64,000 bases of DNA from Vandiemenella viatica (lineage: Eukaryota; Arthropoda; Insecta; Orthoptera; Morabidae), in the NCBI GenBank assembly GCA_031002005.1, contig JARYHS010013631.1, positions 65,903,832-65,967,831 of the forward strand. The letters are read 5' to 3'. Each line of letters opens with the position of its first letter. Position 1 is the stretch's first letter. The position numbers and the translations under genes are program-made. The notes under the pieces are model-generated. The model ran no database searches, was not told the DNA's origin, and saw only the letters and a list, made by a program, of their open reading frames with translations. Positions 32,413-44,869 of this stretch are shown here, in pieces.

Positions 32413-33476
32413 TTCTCCACAGAAATTGATAATGTAAAAAATAATGCCCTAGTATTGATTGATAAATGTCTGGAGTATCTTAGTAAATAGTTAGATTTTA
32501 AATAAAGCTATTGGCTATACAAAATCCAAAAATTAAATTCAAAACACAGGGTTTCATTTGATGACTGTGGGACTATAATACAGGTTATAAATTTACGTGA
32601 AAAAATGAGTATCGAAGTGAACAAATTTTATTCTGAAATAACAATATTATACGAAATCCAGGTAAAAGTAGGAGAAGTATTTCTTGAATAAAAAATGAGC
32701 TTTTGCTCGAAATTAATTTGACAACTGAAAGCGATAAAGCATATGACAATTTTACTATAGACAAAAAAAAATTAAAGATGCAAGAAGTGCAAAAAATATA
32801 GCTTAAAAAATGAAATAGTAGAAACATATCTTTTATCCTTTTCTATTCTTTTGTAAAATATTATATTTTTGAAGTGTACTATATTTTTTATACGTTATTC
32901 TTTTTAAAAAAATACTACTATCAACCGAAAAAATATTGGAAACCCTAGAGGCGAATGGTGCTAGTTCGCTGCCGGAAGCGCTCAATTTAGTTCGCGAACG
33001 GTACCGCTCAGTTTAGTTCGCGACCGACAGCGCTCAGTTTAGTTCGCGACCTAGGTCGCTCCCCTCGTTCGCTCAGCTTGCTAGCGCTACTGCACGCGCT
33101 CTCTTGATTGTTATGGCAGTTGTGGTTATCGATGGTTGTCTTTTAATTGTTAATGGGATCAAAGTGTATTTTATTTTCACATTCCATGTTAAATTTCCGT
33201 TTGTGACTTCTGCAATAATTATTAATGTTGAACAGTTTATTTTTCTTTTCAATGTTATCTACAAAAACCCAACTGCTTTAAGTCCAAACTGAAAGAGTTT
33301 CTGCTTCAGAACCCATTTTACTCTGTGAAAGAATTTTCTTCTTGGAATTTGGTAACTAAGAATGACTTATAAAGTAGTATATATGGTGTATGGATGGGGA
33401 AGGGGACAAAGTTGTCCACAATTACTAAAATGATACATGGTTTTTTTCTTTCTGTTGAAACTTTTGACAAATGAAG

Positions 33477-33930
33477 TAAGTACACTGTTTACAAAATTTC
33501 ACTCATATATAGTAACTAACATGGGATAGCATGCACTCAAAAAGTGCTGTGAAAAATTATCATACTAACAGGTTTTTAAGTAATTGACAGGTTATGAGTT
33601 GTTGGTAATATAATTGATATTTTTAATAGGTGTGTGTACTCTTTCACATAAATAGCAACTAACATGATATAATATGTAGTCACAAATTACAGTGAAACTT
33701 ATCATGGTAACTGGTTGGTAAGAAAATAACTGGTTATTAGATGCTGGTAACAAGTGTATACACTGTTCCACAATTAACTCGGGATTGTATTTGTAGATTA
33801 CATGAGATATTGGTTATACTAATGGGTTGTAACTAACTTGTCAATATATAATAATATTATCAATTATATAGTAATATTGATATTACAAATAAGTATATGT
33901 ACTGTTCCACATCCCCGAGATTATTCTCAC
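33477..33930. repeat. degenerate tandem repeat, ~120-150 bp period
   Basis: Recurring elements TGTACTCTTTCACATAA, TATACACTGTTCCACAATT and ATGTACTGTTCCACATCC, with TAACTAACATG-like motifs between them. About three diverged units, inside the hAT element. Confidence 0.45.
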
Positions 33931-34174
33931 ATGGGATCAAAGTGAACATGTCTATCTATCTATCTTTTTATATCTGTGTCTTCAGTGAAATGTGTCCACA
34001 GGAAACTGTGTTTCCTTTTAGATAATAGACTAAAACAAAAGTTGGTCTTGGGAAAGGATCGAACGAACTAACGAACTAAGGAGCGAGAGATCTGGGAACT
34101 AGTTCGCGTAGTTCGCCTGTGGGAGCGCTCTTCCGAACTAGTTCGTTCGCGAACTACACAACACTATTCTTGAT

Positions 34175-34480
34175 ATTTATCTTCATTCAGTGTAGGCCTA
34201 CCTAGCTAAATTTCTTGTGCAGTCCACAGTTCTGTCCAATTTTGATCTCATTATGCAACATTATTTTATCTGCAGCAAACAACCAAATTTATGATGTAAA
34301 CCATTAACATAGTCATTCATAAATTAAAATAGAGAATAACAATGGTCCCAATACAGAGCCCTGTGCACTCCCATTTTCACTTCCACCGACTTTGATGATG
34401 TATTTCCAACCCTAACTATTTCTTCCCATCCTTTTAATAACTCCTCAAATAAGCAAGTCACGTTTTTTTATCCATTTCAG
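34175..34480 (-). mobile_element. LINE-A copy, 5' part beyond the hAT insertion
   Basis: Minus-strand reverse transcriptase remnant: the [11 protein letters not shown] region decays to GVHRALYWDH, followed by FDKAKTT-like sequence. It continues the copy at 30120-31052 once the hAT element and one TTCTTGAT are removed. Confidence 0.65.
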
Positions 34481-36284
34481 TGGTTTTTGCCTTATCAAAC
34501 ACCATTGCTACACTATTTCAAAAGTCTTAACTCAGAGATGAATGATTCTTGACAACAGAGCTAAATAAAAAAAATCACTGCCTCATGGAATTTCTTTGCC
34601 CTTGAAACATAATTTTTCCACCCTTGAGGTTGCCACACAGAAGAGCTAAAACCCTTAAAGTTGCCACCCATCAAAAGTGTCCCTGTTCCCTCTTCACCTC
34701 CTCCCTTTATCCAGCACTGCCTTAGCTCAGTTATGAAATTAATAAGAGGTAGTGTAACGATGAAGCTTCTATTGGGAGTTGAGCAAAGTGCTATATCATT
34801 AATTATGGCTGTGTTATGTAGATATTTTCATAATACTTCTGGTGTTCTTTCATTAATTTGGTTGCCAGCTCCATTTTAAATACTAAGTTTATCACAAAAA
34901 GGAGTAACTGTTAAAGTATTTTAATAAGTTAAAATCCTGTCTGGAATTCTTTGTCCACTTTGTTTCCAACAAACTGTTGTGATAATTAAATGTTTCTTGC
35001 GATATAGAAATTCTCTATCGGGATGAAATGCATAACCTAATGCCTATTCAAGTCTCTGCACAGTTCATAATCTGAATTTGATCCCCAATCTGCTTGTATT
35101 ATTACACCACAAGAGATAACGGTTGAAGGTGATTCATAGAAATAAAGTTCACTATTGAATATTTTTTGTGGTTTTTTGATTCGTCCACTTAACCCCCACA
35201 ATCCCACTTGTTTACCTTTTCACTCTCACTGGGATATAAGGTTCACTGTTTAAAACCTTAGCAAAAGTTCCACTTAAAGATTGCGATTCATCTCGTACGG
35301 CCGCCACCCAGTTTCCAACTGAGAATATTCAGAAGTACTAAAAATAATAGTAATATAAAAGTAATAAATAATAGCCATAATTTCTTGAAAACTATTTTAA
35401 TTGGTATTCTTTATACAATCCTCCAACATCACCAACTTTACAAATATGTTCATCAGACTTCAATAATCGCAAAGTTACAGGCTCCAATTGAAATAGCTCA
35501 GCTCTTTGTACAATTTTTCATCGTATTCACACAGATCCATGTTTTACATTCAGACTCTGCTTCTCCACCAACTGCACTACTTGGCGACTGACTGCCCGCC
35601 TCGTGCCTATCACTGAGCACACCATGCACCCTCCAAGGTTCACATTTCTGTGACCACAGACATGGTGCCAATGATGATGTTAAGCAGTGCCAATATTTTA
35701 AAACCTCCCATGCTTGCTTACAAATTAACACGAAGTAGTTCTGCTACAGATTGTTCAAAGTTTTGGAGCTTAAAATTGGTATCAGATCACATAGCACATT
35801 TCCTCAAATTGCAACAGACTCCAAAATCCTTAGTTGAAGATTACAAGTTATTCTTCAAACAACCATACATATGAAGCATTTACTCTTGTGAACTAAATTA
35901 CAATTCCATTAGAGTGAGCTTGAAAGAACTGTTTGACACATTGAGAATTTCTTAAGTTCTATTTAGTCATTAAAAGTTTCTGTCATCCGACATCTCGACT
36001 TTACAAAAATATTCTAAGTCCCGACAAGGTCATGATGGAAAAATTTCTAAATGTTTGCTGCTTACTTATCATGAAACAAGTGCTGCATACTGGTTTCTTT
36101 TAACAACTGGAGGAAGAAATGTTTCATTTATATACCATTTGACCAATGGGAATACAAAAAACTAGAATACCCAATCATTATTTTTATTCCAATTTTCCTG
36201 AAACTTTACTATGTTATAGAATAGATTATTTTGAATACTTAAATGTGTGACAACTTAATTCCTAAGCCTTGTTGTTCAGCCACT
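34481..36284. other. gene-free stretch, possible LTR-like block
   Basis: No gene recognised. 35250-35700 has GC-rich parts (TACGGCCGCCACCCAG, GACTGCCCGCCTCGTGCC) resembling parts of the LTR-like element at 53.7-54.5 kb, but ends and target duplications were not found. Confidence 0.35.
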
Positions 36285-36601
36285 ATTGAATTGAATTGAA
36301 TTTTATTTGATCCATGAAGTCATAATTTATGACATAGGACAAGTCATCAGTAATTACAATAAGCATTACAATATAAGTTTTTCACACAATACAGGATTAT
36401 ATATCATTATTATAATTATCATAATTAAAATTGCACAGTCAATACAAGCAGCATATGAAATACATATGTTCAACTGAAGTTAAATTAATATTTCGATGCT
36501 TTACAAGTTACAATACAAAATAATTTAATCATGTTTGTTCATTTCTCGATGGTTCATATATTCATTAACACTATAGAAGCTATTGACTAATAAAAAATCT
36601 T

Positions 36602-37156
36602 TTAGCTTATATTTAAAATTATGTAAATTTGATATTTTTTTGTGTTTTCAGGAAGAGAGTTGTACAGAATTTTAGGCTGGTAGAGTACACTATTTTGATA
36701 TAGAGCTTTCTTGTGCCACTCGATATGAAAATTGTTCCTATTCCTTGTTTTGTGTGTATGTATTTCCTTATTTAGTAGCACTGCATATTCCTGGTGTGAT
36801 TTCAGGAAGCAGATACACTCAAATAAGTATATACATGGTAGAATCAATATTTTTAGTTCTTTAAAAATATCCCTGCAGGATTCTCTACATTTCACACCTT
36901 TCATGATTCTGATAGCTCTCTTTTGAAGTATGAATGCCTGTTTTGCATGTGTTGAATTTCCCCAAACAATTATACCATATCTTAATAAGCTATGCATATA
37001 TGAATAGTAGTCACACAACATTGTTTTCAAAGAGCAGCACTCTTTAAGCATTGTTAAAATATAACAACATTTGCTTAACTTCTTATTCAGTGATTCAACA
37101 TGCTTATCCCATTTTAAATGTTCATGCAACCATATTCCTAAAAATTTTGTGGCCAT
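36602..37156 (-). pseudogene. LINE reverse transcriptase C-terminal region
   Basis: A 184-codon open frame: thumb motif KFLGIWLHEHLKWDKHV, then RYGIIVWGNS, then LQKRAIRIMKGVKCRESCRD and a C-terminal tail ending PENTKKYQIY. It is separated by a frameshift from the palm region at 37262-37513. Confidence 0.75.
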
Positions 37157-37261
37157 GTATTTGTTTTATATAGGCATCTCCCATCTTCACCAAATTATTA
37201 CTGTTATTTTTGTTCATTATATGAGTGAAACTAATCCATACTGTCTATTCATGATTTACAA

Positions 37262-37513
37262 TCAAGCAATTATCTTGGAACCACTTTTCCACTTCTTTTG
37301 TTGTTGCATTAATTTTCTGTTGTAGGTCAACTTCATCCTGCCTTTTATAAAAATATTAATGTCGTCTGCAAACAATACCTCATCAGCTGTTAATAAATGA
37401 TTTGGTAAATCATTTATATATGTAAGAAATAGTAAAGGTCCTAAGACTGAGCCTTGTGGTATTCCGTGGTCAACTTTCTGATACTCTGAAAAATATTCTT
37501 TACCAAAATTCAA
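37262..37513 (-). pseudogene. LINE reverse transcriptase palm region
   Basis: An 83-codon frame with HGIPQGSVLGPLLFLTYIND and LFADDINIFIKG. Both catalytic aspartates are present, but the fingers domain upstream is missing and the link to the thumb is frameshifted. Confidence 0.75.
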
Positions 37514-38094
37514 GATTTGGTCATTGTAGTTACCTACATGTCTATATCTTTAAAATTATTTAATCCCTCGCAAAAGTAATTACACCACCAAATTTATTTT
37601 AATTTTCTCTTTAATTTAACAAGTGTTTAAGTTCTCTGACTATTTTTATTTGGATATAATGTTTAATTTCCTACTCCTGAGTATTAATTTTGCTTCATTT
37701 TTTGCCTTCAAGTGGAGTTCTTGATATTTCAGAAAATGATGTCCCTATTAATTCTTTATTGTTTTGCATAGGGATTTCACTTTTTTTCCTTAGAATTTTG
37801 TACTCAATTTAGCTATTCATGTCTCATTTCCAACCGATTCCTATTATATTTAACATATGTGAAGATCGCCACTTGAATGTTAAACTGCAAAATCCCTTTT
37901 TCACTCTTATCCTTAGTTTAAGTTTTAAACTGTTACTATATTATTACTTTATTTAATTTTATATATTATTTATTCATCTTTTTAATCCTCTAACTGTTTT
38001 ATTTAAATAGTCATATTTATTTATCCCTCTAAAACATGTATTTATGATTTATATCGAAGGAAGTATTCTTGCCATTGTTAAATCCTGTTTACTC

Positions 38095-38098
<4 letters not shown>

Positions 38099-38134
<36 letters not shown>
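38099..38134. repeat. 36-bp poly-A run
   Basis: Uninterrupted A tract. It could be the tail of an unrecognised plus-strand retroelement ending here, or a simple repeat. Confidence 0.9.
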
Positions 38135-38136
<2 letters not shown>

Positions 38137-38261
38137 ACTCCCCGAAACTCGCTTCATTCCCTCACTTTGATTTGGCTGCTGATTGCATCTTCATTTCTTT
38201 ATAAGCACACGGCAGATAAACTTTCAGATTCGTTTATCTTCTTAAATAAAATTTTCAGACC

Positions 38262-38815
38262 TTACAAATGAGAGGATGTACTAGAGAAGTGAGGGAACTG
38301 GGTTACAAAAAATTTGCCAGACCATTGTTCGAATACGGAGGTGTTGTATGGGACCCACATTTTGGGTATCAAATACATGACTTGGAAAGGCTGCAGAGAA
38401 GGGCTGCTGGATATGTCTATGAAAATTATCACAGAACACAGTCAGTAACTAATATGATAAAGGATCTGTAGTGGGATTCATTTGAAGAGAAAAGGAAGGT
38501 GAAGAAACTCGTAGGAGTGTGCAAGACTTATATTGGTGATGAGGCAAGGAAAGATATTGGTTAAAGAATTAAGAGAGGTGTGTAGAAGGGTAAAGATGAC
38601 CATGACCACAAGCAGGCACTTGATTTCAGGCATAAGGGTGTGTTAAAATTTTCTTTTGTAAGGAAGGGTGTCAAGGATTGGAATAATTTACCAAAAATTT
38701 TAAGTTCAAATTAGTAGAGGCCGAAAGTAAGTGGGAAGATGAAAAGATAAAAATAGGTATGTAGGAAAATTGCCACTGGAGTGTGTGCTCCATCACAGTT
38801 ACATCAAATTAAAAT
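38262..38815 (+). mobile_element. LINE-A 3' portion
   Basis: 5'-truncated copy starting at the REVRELGYKK segment; a frame at 38268-38471 reads ARPLFEYGGVVWDPHFGYQI. It ends with GTGTGCTCCATCACAGTTAC. Confidence 0.8.
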
Positions 38816-40977
38816 CAAATAATACCATAGAAAACTTGTTTTAATGATACTTTTAATGACAGCATTATTAAAGCTGTTCCTATGATTTAGTTTTTCAACT
38901 TCAATACTTATGTACTCACATGGTACTGGTCCTATTTTGACTTGAAACGTCCTTCAATGTCAGGTTTTTGCTTGTATCATTTATTTACAATATGAAAGCT
39001 TTAAGTTAACTCCTCCTAAAGGCTCTGTGAGGCTTATTTCTGTATTACAGTGTGGCCTGGGCTGCATTTAGGAGCTGCAGGACCCTTGGCTATATCTGTG
39101 GTGTGGGCCTTTATATATATGAAATAAACTATTGTAAGGAACCTGACTGGATCTTGGGGGTCAGATATCAGCTGTACGTTCCTCAACTATAGTTCACTTA
39201 CTGATCACTGGAAAATATTTGAAGTTCTTAAAATAGTTTGTTGACCGTATATTGCCTATGGAAAATGCTAACTGTTAAAAATGACCACAGTCGCCACTTA
39301 CAGTTTTAAACCTACTGCAAGAAAGGTACTATTATAGAAATGAAAGTCACATGTTGAAGATTTCACAATTCACATATATTCAAAAAATGTCACTGTATTA
39401 TAAATGTTCAGTTAGCAAGGCATCGAAATATCATCACACGAAAATTGCAAGTTGCGAAGCATAACCAAAACCGATAATTCCCCTGGTAAAATTAAAGTTC
39501 AAATTCCCAACACTTTACCACGCCACTGAAAATTTCTAAGATGGCGTCTCTCGTCCATTGTGCCCGCCAAGTTACAGACTCGTTTCATGCCTAAGTCACC
39601 CGAGGCTCGCTCGCCTCAATCTAACTAGCATACGTCCTGCTTCTCTCACTAACCAGGCCAGAGTGAAGCGTCATGGCGTCGCAATTTCCTATATCAAACT
39701 AGGACTAAAGTGGTCAAAATAGACACAGAAATTTTTTATTTATCTCCCGATGTTTACCAGAAATTCATGGTGTGTAGATCACGCAAAAATACGTGTTTAG
39801 TGTCTCTTTATAATAATGTTTTAAATGCTTCAGAATGGAGTTATAGATTTATTTAGTTGGGGGAGTGTTGCTACATTGGATTGAGCAGTTCTTTCAAATT
39901 TTGGTAGCAAAAACAGTTTGTCAAAAATTTTAGATTTCGGGTTTCCAGCTACTTTAGAAATGCTCTCCCGTTTGTGCTGATTATGCTGGTGTAAAAATTA
40001 TCCCAATCTGTTTGGTAGTTTAAAAGATATGGACTTCCCTAGAATCGGTAATTTTCTTACTTTTCATCCTACAATTTGACCTTTTTATTTACAGCTTTTC
40101 AGCCCGAGGTATATCTTTTACAACGTTCCTTTATTAATTTTAAGTACTCTCCAAAAGTTTTTATTTATTTAAATATATTATTTTAGCTGAAATTCATGTC
40201 TGACTTACCGGCTAACTGCGTAGTATCATTCACATTTTAGGTTTGCTATTATCTTTTGTTAAATGTTTATGACCTTATTTAGAACTTATTTAATATTGGA
40301 GAAACTATTACGGGACGTGTTTAAATGTACTTTTAAGGTCCTGAGATTATCCCAATGAACTACAATTTACTCTTGAAAAGTCGCAACGTGGGACTGTTAA
40401 CCAAATCTTACTATCACTTTGATATTTATTATTAAAACGTTCTGGAATCATTAGAAATGTACAGAATATTATTATAAATGGTTTGTTTCATTGTTTTTTG
40501 TATTGGTATCGGGATGGTAAACTGAGCTTCCTTTTCCATAACCTCTTCAGTATTAAGGTGCTTACACTATACAAGGCAACAAACTTTTTGAAATATTTTA
40601 GCAAATTCTTATGTAATTTGGCTTATAAATTTGAAAATATCTTTCATCTGTCTCTATCAGGTCCAGTTTATTTTTTGGATAAAAACCTTTACTCATGTCT
40701 ATTTGGCTCAATTACATTGTAAAATATATTTCCACCAGTGTAAAAAGGCTGATAGGGTGTTTTAGGAGAAATAAACAAGTCAGTTTCTTTAACAAACTTT
40801 ATTTTATTCATATAATAGACAAAGAATATAAAGCGATTAACTGTGTGTGACCCATAAACAAAACACCAACATATATTAAAAATTGAAAATGTAAAAAAGA
40901 CTTTGTCAGAAAATTCAAGGTATAAATTTATTATTCTTTGCACACCTTGAATGTTGAGCAAAAGGCTTATCTCTTTT
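38816..40977. other. gene-free stretch
   Basis: No exon recognised. 39430-39700 is locally richer in G and C and could be an LTR-like remnant, but no ends were found. Other short frames look like chance. Confidence 0.35.
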
Positions 40978-41345
40978 TAGTTACAAACCATATTCATCCA
41001 CCATCACAGTATCCAAAAGTCTTTGCTGCCAGGTTTCCATTTCATTGATGTCCTGATGGAATTGTTCACCTTGTTCGCTGCTGACATTTTCATGAAAGCG
41101 ATCAAGATAACTAAGGAAAATGGATTTAAATGTTAATATTTGGCCAGTATCACAAAAAGTTGAACCGTGTTAATAACAAGGTCTTTGTAGTTTTCACTTT
41201 TGCGTTTCTGAAGGAAATTTTTTACTACTTCCACAAATGGTCACCAAGCTAGTGCTTCATTATAATTCATCATTTTCATGAAATTTGTGTCCTTTATGTT
41301 CTTATGGATGACTGCTCCATCAGAAACCCCTGCTTCACACTTTGT
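40978..41345 (-). pseudogene. broken copy of an arthropod repeat-associated protein
   Basis: The minus strand reads KCEAGVSDGAVIHKNIKDTN ... NEALAW, a stop, then PFVEVVKNFLQKRKSENYKD. After a frame change it reads FLSYLDRFHENVSSEQGEQF followed by HQDINEMETWQQRLLDTVM and a stop near 40978. The ENxxxxSEEQGExFHQDI pattern is one I associate with a multi-copy family of unknown function in arthropods. The in-frame stop and frameshift make it a pseudogene, and the parent element is not identified. Confidence 0.55.
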
Positions 41346-42139
41346 CTGGATAACCTACATTGCAAATATACTTAAAGCGCTCCCCATGTTTGTCGAAATT
41401 GTTTTGTCAATTTAAATTTTATGTGGAAAGGTGTAAACATGATTTCTTTATCATTCAACTAAAGGTTCTAATATATGGGGAGCTCAACAAGGAGCAGTAT
41501 TTTTCAAGAGGTGCAGTCATTATTAACACAGTGATTGTAATGGTTTTTACTATGCCACATGCAAAGGAAACATAGTTATTTTGTATAATTCATTTGCTGT
41601 CCTAAGAGATAATTCGCCATCTTCATGTTAATGCAAATTACCCATATATGCTCATGATCCAGAATCTTTTCTAAAAGCAATATAATTGAATAATATTTTT
41701 CATATGTATGGGAAAGTAACAAGGACTGTCACTCACATTTACACACTCTTAAACATCATGCACTTTAAATAAAACCTAATACAAAACAGAGGGATTGTGA
41801 TGAGGTAGTACTAGATCAGTCAATATGCAGAAGGAATGGAGAGGCAGTCATAAATTTAATGTGTTTTGGGTATATTTAGAATTAACAAATCATTTTGAAA
41901 TATAAAAGAGCCAAAGAAATAATATAAATATGGTTAATGGTTTTTAAAGCCTAAGTTTTCCATGAAGCATTGTTGAGTGGGGAAGTGCACAGTGTAGAAA
42001 CAGTCGAGTAATTGTTGTGAGTAGTCTGAAGCTGGCAGTTATTGTCAGAAATACTTAAATATTTATGATAAATGGTGAGAGATTTAAAAATAAAAATAGA
42101 TACATAGGGAAATTTCACTATGGAATTAGCTCTGTGACC
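41346..42139. other. gene-free stretch
   Basis: Nothing coding. 42070-42130 may be a highly decayed LINE-A tail (AATAGATACATAGGGAAATT). Confidence 0.35.
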
Positions 42140-43300
42140 ACTACCTAGCACAGATCACCAATGTATGTGTGTGGTAGTAACATGGAGTTTCCTATCATAC
42201 ACTATGTTGGCTGAATTCTGATAGCTGTGGGGTGTGGGAGATATGGTGGTTAAAAGTGGTCGATGCAGGGCACTTTCATATTGCGACTAAACTCTTTCCT
42301 GCCACAACTACATCACACAGGCCATTGGTGTTTGTTGTGTTGGTAGCATCAAGTCTCTCATCATGCACTTTGGTGGTTCAATTTTGGTAGCTATGGGGGT
42401 GTGGAAGATATGGTAGTTGAAAGCGACCGACCTGAGGCATTTTCATATTTCCACCAAAAATGTATCAGTCTCTATGTATCACTTTTCAGCCAAAATTCTC
42501 TAGCGCAGATCACTGGTGTTTTTGTGTGGTAGCAGCATAGAGTCACCCATCATGCACAATGTTGACCAAATGTCGATAGCTGTGAGAGTGTGGGATATAT
42601 GGTGGCTGAAATTAGTTGATCAAGGATATATTCGTATTTTCACGAAAGACGTCCTTTGCTGCCTCAACTACATAGTGCAGACCACTGGGGATTGTGTGTG
42701 GTAGTGGCCTCGAGTCTCCCATCATGCACTATGGTGGTTAGATGTCGGTAGCTATGGGGGTGAGGGAGATATTGTGGTTGAAAGTGGTCAATGTGAGGCA
42801 TTTTCCAATTTTTGCCAAAAAGGTGTGTATCCCTATATTTCACTTTGCAGCCAGAACATGGGCGTTTGTGTGTGGTAGTAGCATGGAGTCTTCCATCATG
42901 ATTGCATGTTGGTAACTGTGTTGGTTTGGTAGATATTGTGGTTGAAAGTGGCAGACCTGATAAAAAAAATAGACATGTGTGGCCCTATATTTCACTCCAA
43001 AGCGAAACCTACCTAGTGCAGTCCACTGGTGGTATTAATCTCAAGTCTCCCACCATGCACCACCATGTCTTGTTGGTTGCTATGGGGATGTGGGAGATAT
43101 GGCAGTTGAAATTGGTCGACAGAGGGCAATTTCATATTTTTACCAAAGACATGTGTGTCCTTATACATCACTTTGCAGCCATAAATACCCTGCAAAAATC
43201 ATTGATGTTTGTGTGTGGTATTAGCCTCAAGCCTCCCATCATGTGTTATGGTGGTTACATGTTGGTAGCTGTCAACCAAAATTCTTTACACTCATGAACG
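42140..43300. repeat. diverged tandem array, ~175-bp units, about seven copies
   Basis: The landmark GTGTGGTAG...CATGGAGTC-like recurs near 42173, 42342, 42528, 42700, 42874, 43030 and 43217, about 156-187 bp apart. Each unit also contains ATCATGCAC, GGTAGCTATGGGGGTG, GGGAGATATGG and CATTTTCATATTT. The open frames inside are not conserved between units, so it is noncoding satellite-like DNA. Confidence 0.85.
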
Positions 43301-44869
43301 AAGTGATGGGCATCATCTAGTTAATAAAAATATTAATGAGATTTTCTTCATTTTCTCACACTTTATTTATTTTATATATTTGCTTAAGCAGTATTATCTA
43401 TAGGAGAAAAAGATTATTAATAACATTTATAGAAGCATTGTTAAGTTATTATGATTATGTGGCTGTTATTATCCTACTCCATCATTTTTAATATCTTTTG
43501 TTATGTACATCGAAAAGTCTTTTCTACAATAGATTTGCAATGCAATATTTTCCCATATTTGTATTTATAAAAAATGCTATTGATATGGAAAAGATTGTTA
43601 TGTGTGTGTATAGTGTGCAAATTGCAGCTTCATAGAAATTACTTAAGTTCCATTTTGCTTTTATTTTTCCTTCTATTTCTTAAATAAAAATAAAGAAAGT
43701 TGTAAGGTACCTTTTAGTTCATGAAAAGCACTCCCACTAGTCATCCCTAGCAGTAACATAGTTTATAAACCGATTTTGAAGTCGTTTGTGTTGGACTTAG
43801 AAATTTCAAGAAGAGTAATAGTCAATTTCAAGAAATTTCCCCGTATTCTTTTCCACAGTGAAAACTCATCATTAGAATCATTTTAAAGTGTATTCATTAT
43901 ATCAGAAAAATTTTAATTAAGAGATAATTCAGCTTGTTCACGTTTTGAAACACGCGATCAGGAAAGTAAAAATCTAAGATTTGAAATAGCTTTGATTTGA
44001 GTAAAGCTACAGCTGATCTTTTATCACCAGCTATAGTCAGCACTGTTCTGGATATTTTCATAGTAAAATTAACTAATTTGTCAAAGTTTAATTAGCAGCT
44101 TTAATTAAGAGAAAAAAATGAACTTTTTAACTAAAATGACTAAAGATTCGAAATTTATATCAGTAACTAGCCTAAATAGAGACAATTACGAAAATATAAT
44201 GGTTTTGATAAAAAGCTTAAGTATTTGTCTAGTAATTAAGTTTTAAAAGATAGATTGTCACTGATTGTTGTTGAAGCGCGTAAAAATTCCACCAAGTTGG
44301 TCACGTGATAGACTTCAATTTTAAGCTTACAGAAATACTTTTGAATGTTAAATTAAATGTAATTAAAATAGGTAGAACATGATGATAGGAAGCCATGAAG
44401 CAAATTCTTTATTTCTGTTTGTTAATATTTCTATCCTTTTGCTCTGTTTCCAAACCAATCCAGCTTGTGATTTTATAGTTAGGATCATCTTGCTTTTATT
44501 GCTGCAACACTTCTCTTCTGTAACATATACAAAATCTTTATTCAAATAGGTTTATAGTTTGTGTCTTCCTCCTTTTCTTATAAATCTGATACTTCCTTAT
44601 TTGAATCTCTATTTACCATTTTGTCAGTCCAGTCATAAATTTTACCATCTAATATTTTGTATTTATTATTGCATTAATGTTTTTATTCATTTGATAATGG
44701 TTAACATGTCAAAATTAAATCAACACTAGTTCTCAATACTGTGTAATACAATGCCCAAGCATTTCAATTTATATGAGAACTATTACCCATTTTCTTATGT
44801 TCGTTTAATCTATAACTGGTAGCCGCACATGATCAATTACCCTACACACCCAATTTTTCCTTTCATTTT
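43301..44869. other. gene-free AT-rich stretch
   Basis: Nothing recognisable on either strand. Confidence 0.4.

Larger units (their letters stand above)
31053..34166. mobile_element. 3.1-kb hAT-like transposon with perfect 8-bp target duplication
   Basis: TTCTTGAT flanks both sides (31045-31052 and 34167-34174). The ends are TAGACTTGCG...TAGTTCGCGAA on the left and, read inward from the right, TAGTGTTGTGTAGTTCGCGAACG. The subterminal zones are dense in AGTTCGCGAAC-like and GCGCTCAGTTTAGTTCGC-like repeats. A third such block lies inside at 32945-33115 and recalls the left end (including CTACTGCACGCGCT), so the element may be a composite or have duplicated its end. No transposase was recognised; a 63-codon frame at 31713-31904 is unassigned. 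Confidence 0.8.
36286..37520 (-). mobile_element. second LINE family, 5'-truncated copy
   Basis: The 3' end is at left, with a short (TTCAA)n-type tail at 36285-36300 preceded by GACTTCATGGATCAAATAAA on the minus strand. Coding remnants read in from 37513: HGIPQGSVLGPLLFLTYIND and LFADDINIFI (catalytic FADD kept). Then FLGIWLHEHLKWDKHVESLN and LLRYGIIVWGNSTHAKQAFI at 36602-37156. This is a Jockey/CR1-like layout, distinct from LINE-A. Confidence 0.8.

Noticed and set aside
35250..35700. Second copy of the LTR-like element at 53.7 kb
   Set aside because: Only short GC-rich stretches look alike; no continuous alignment or borders by eye.
39100..39700. LTR or CpG-island promoter
   Set aside because: Slightly GC-richer, but no exon nearby, no ends and no duplication.
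42902..43297. 131-codon frame as a gene
   Set aside because: It runs across units of the ~175-bp tandem array and is not kept between units.
42140..43300. CRISPR array
   Set aside because: Units are ~175 bp and diverged throughout, with no short identical repeats or spacers, and the DNA is eukaryotic.
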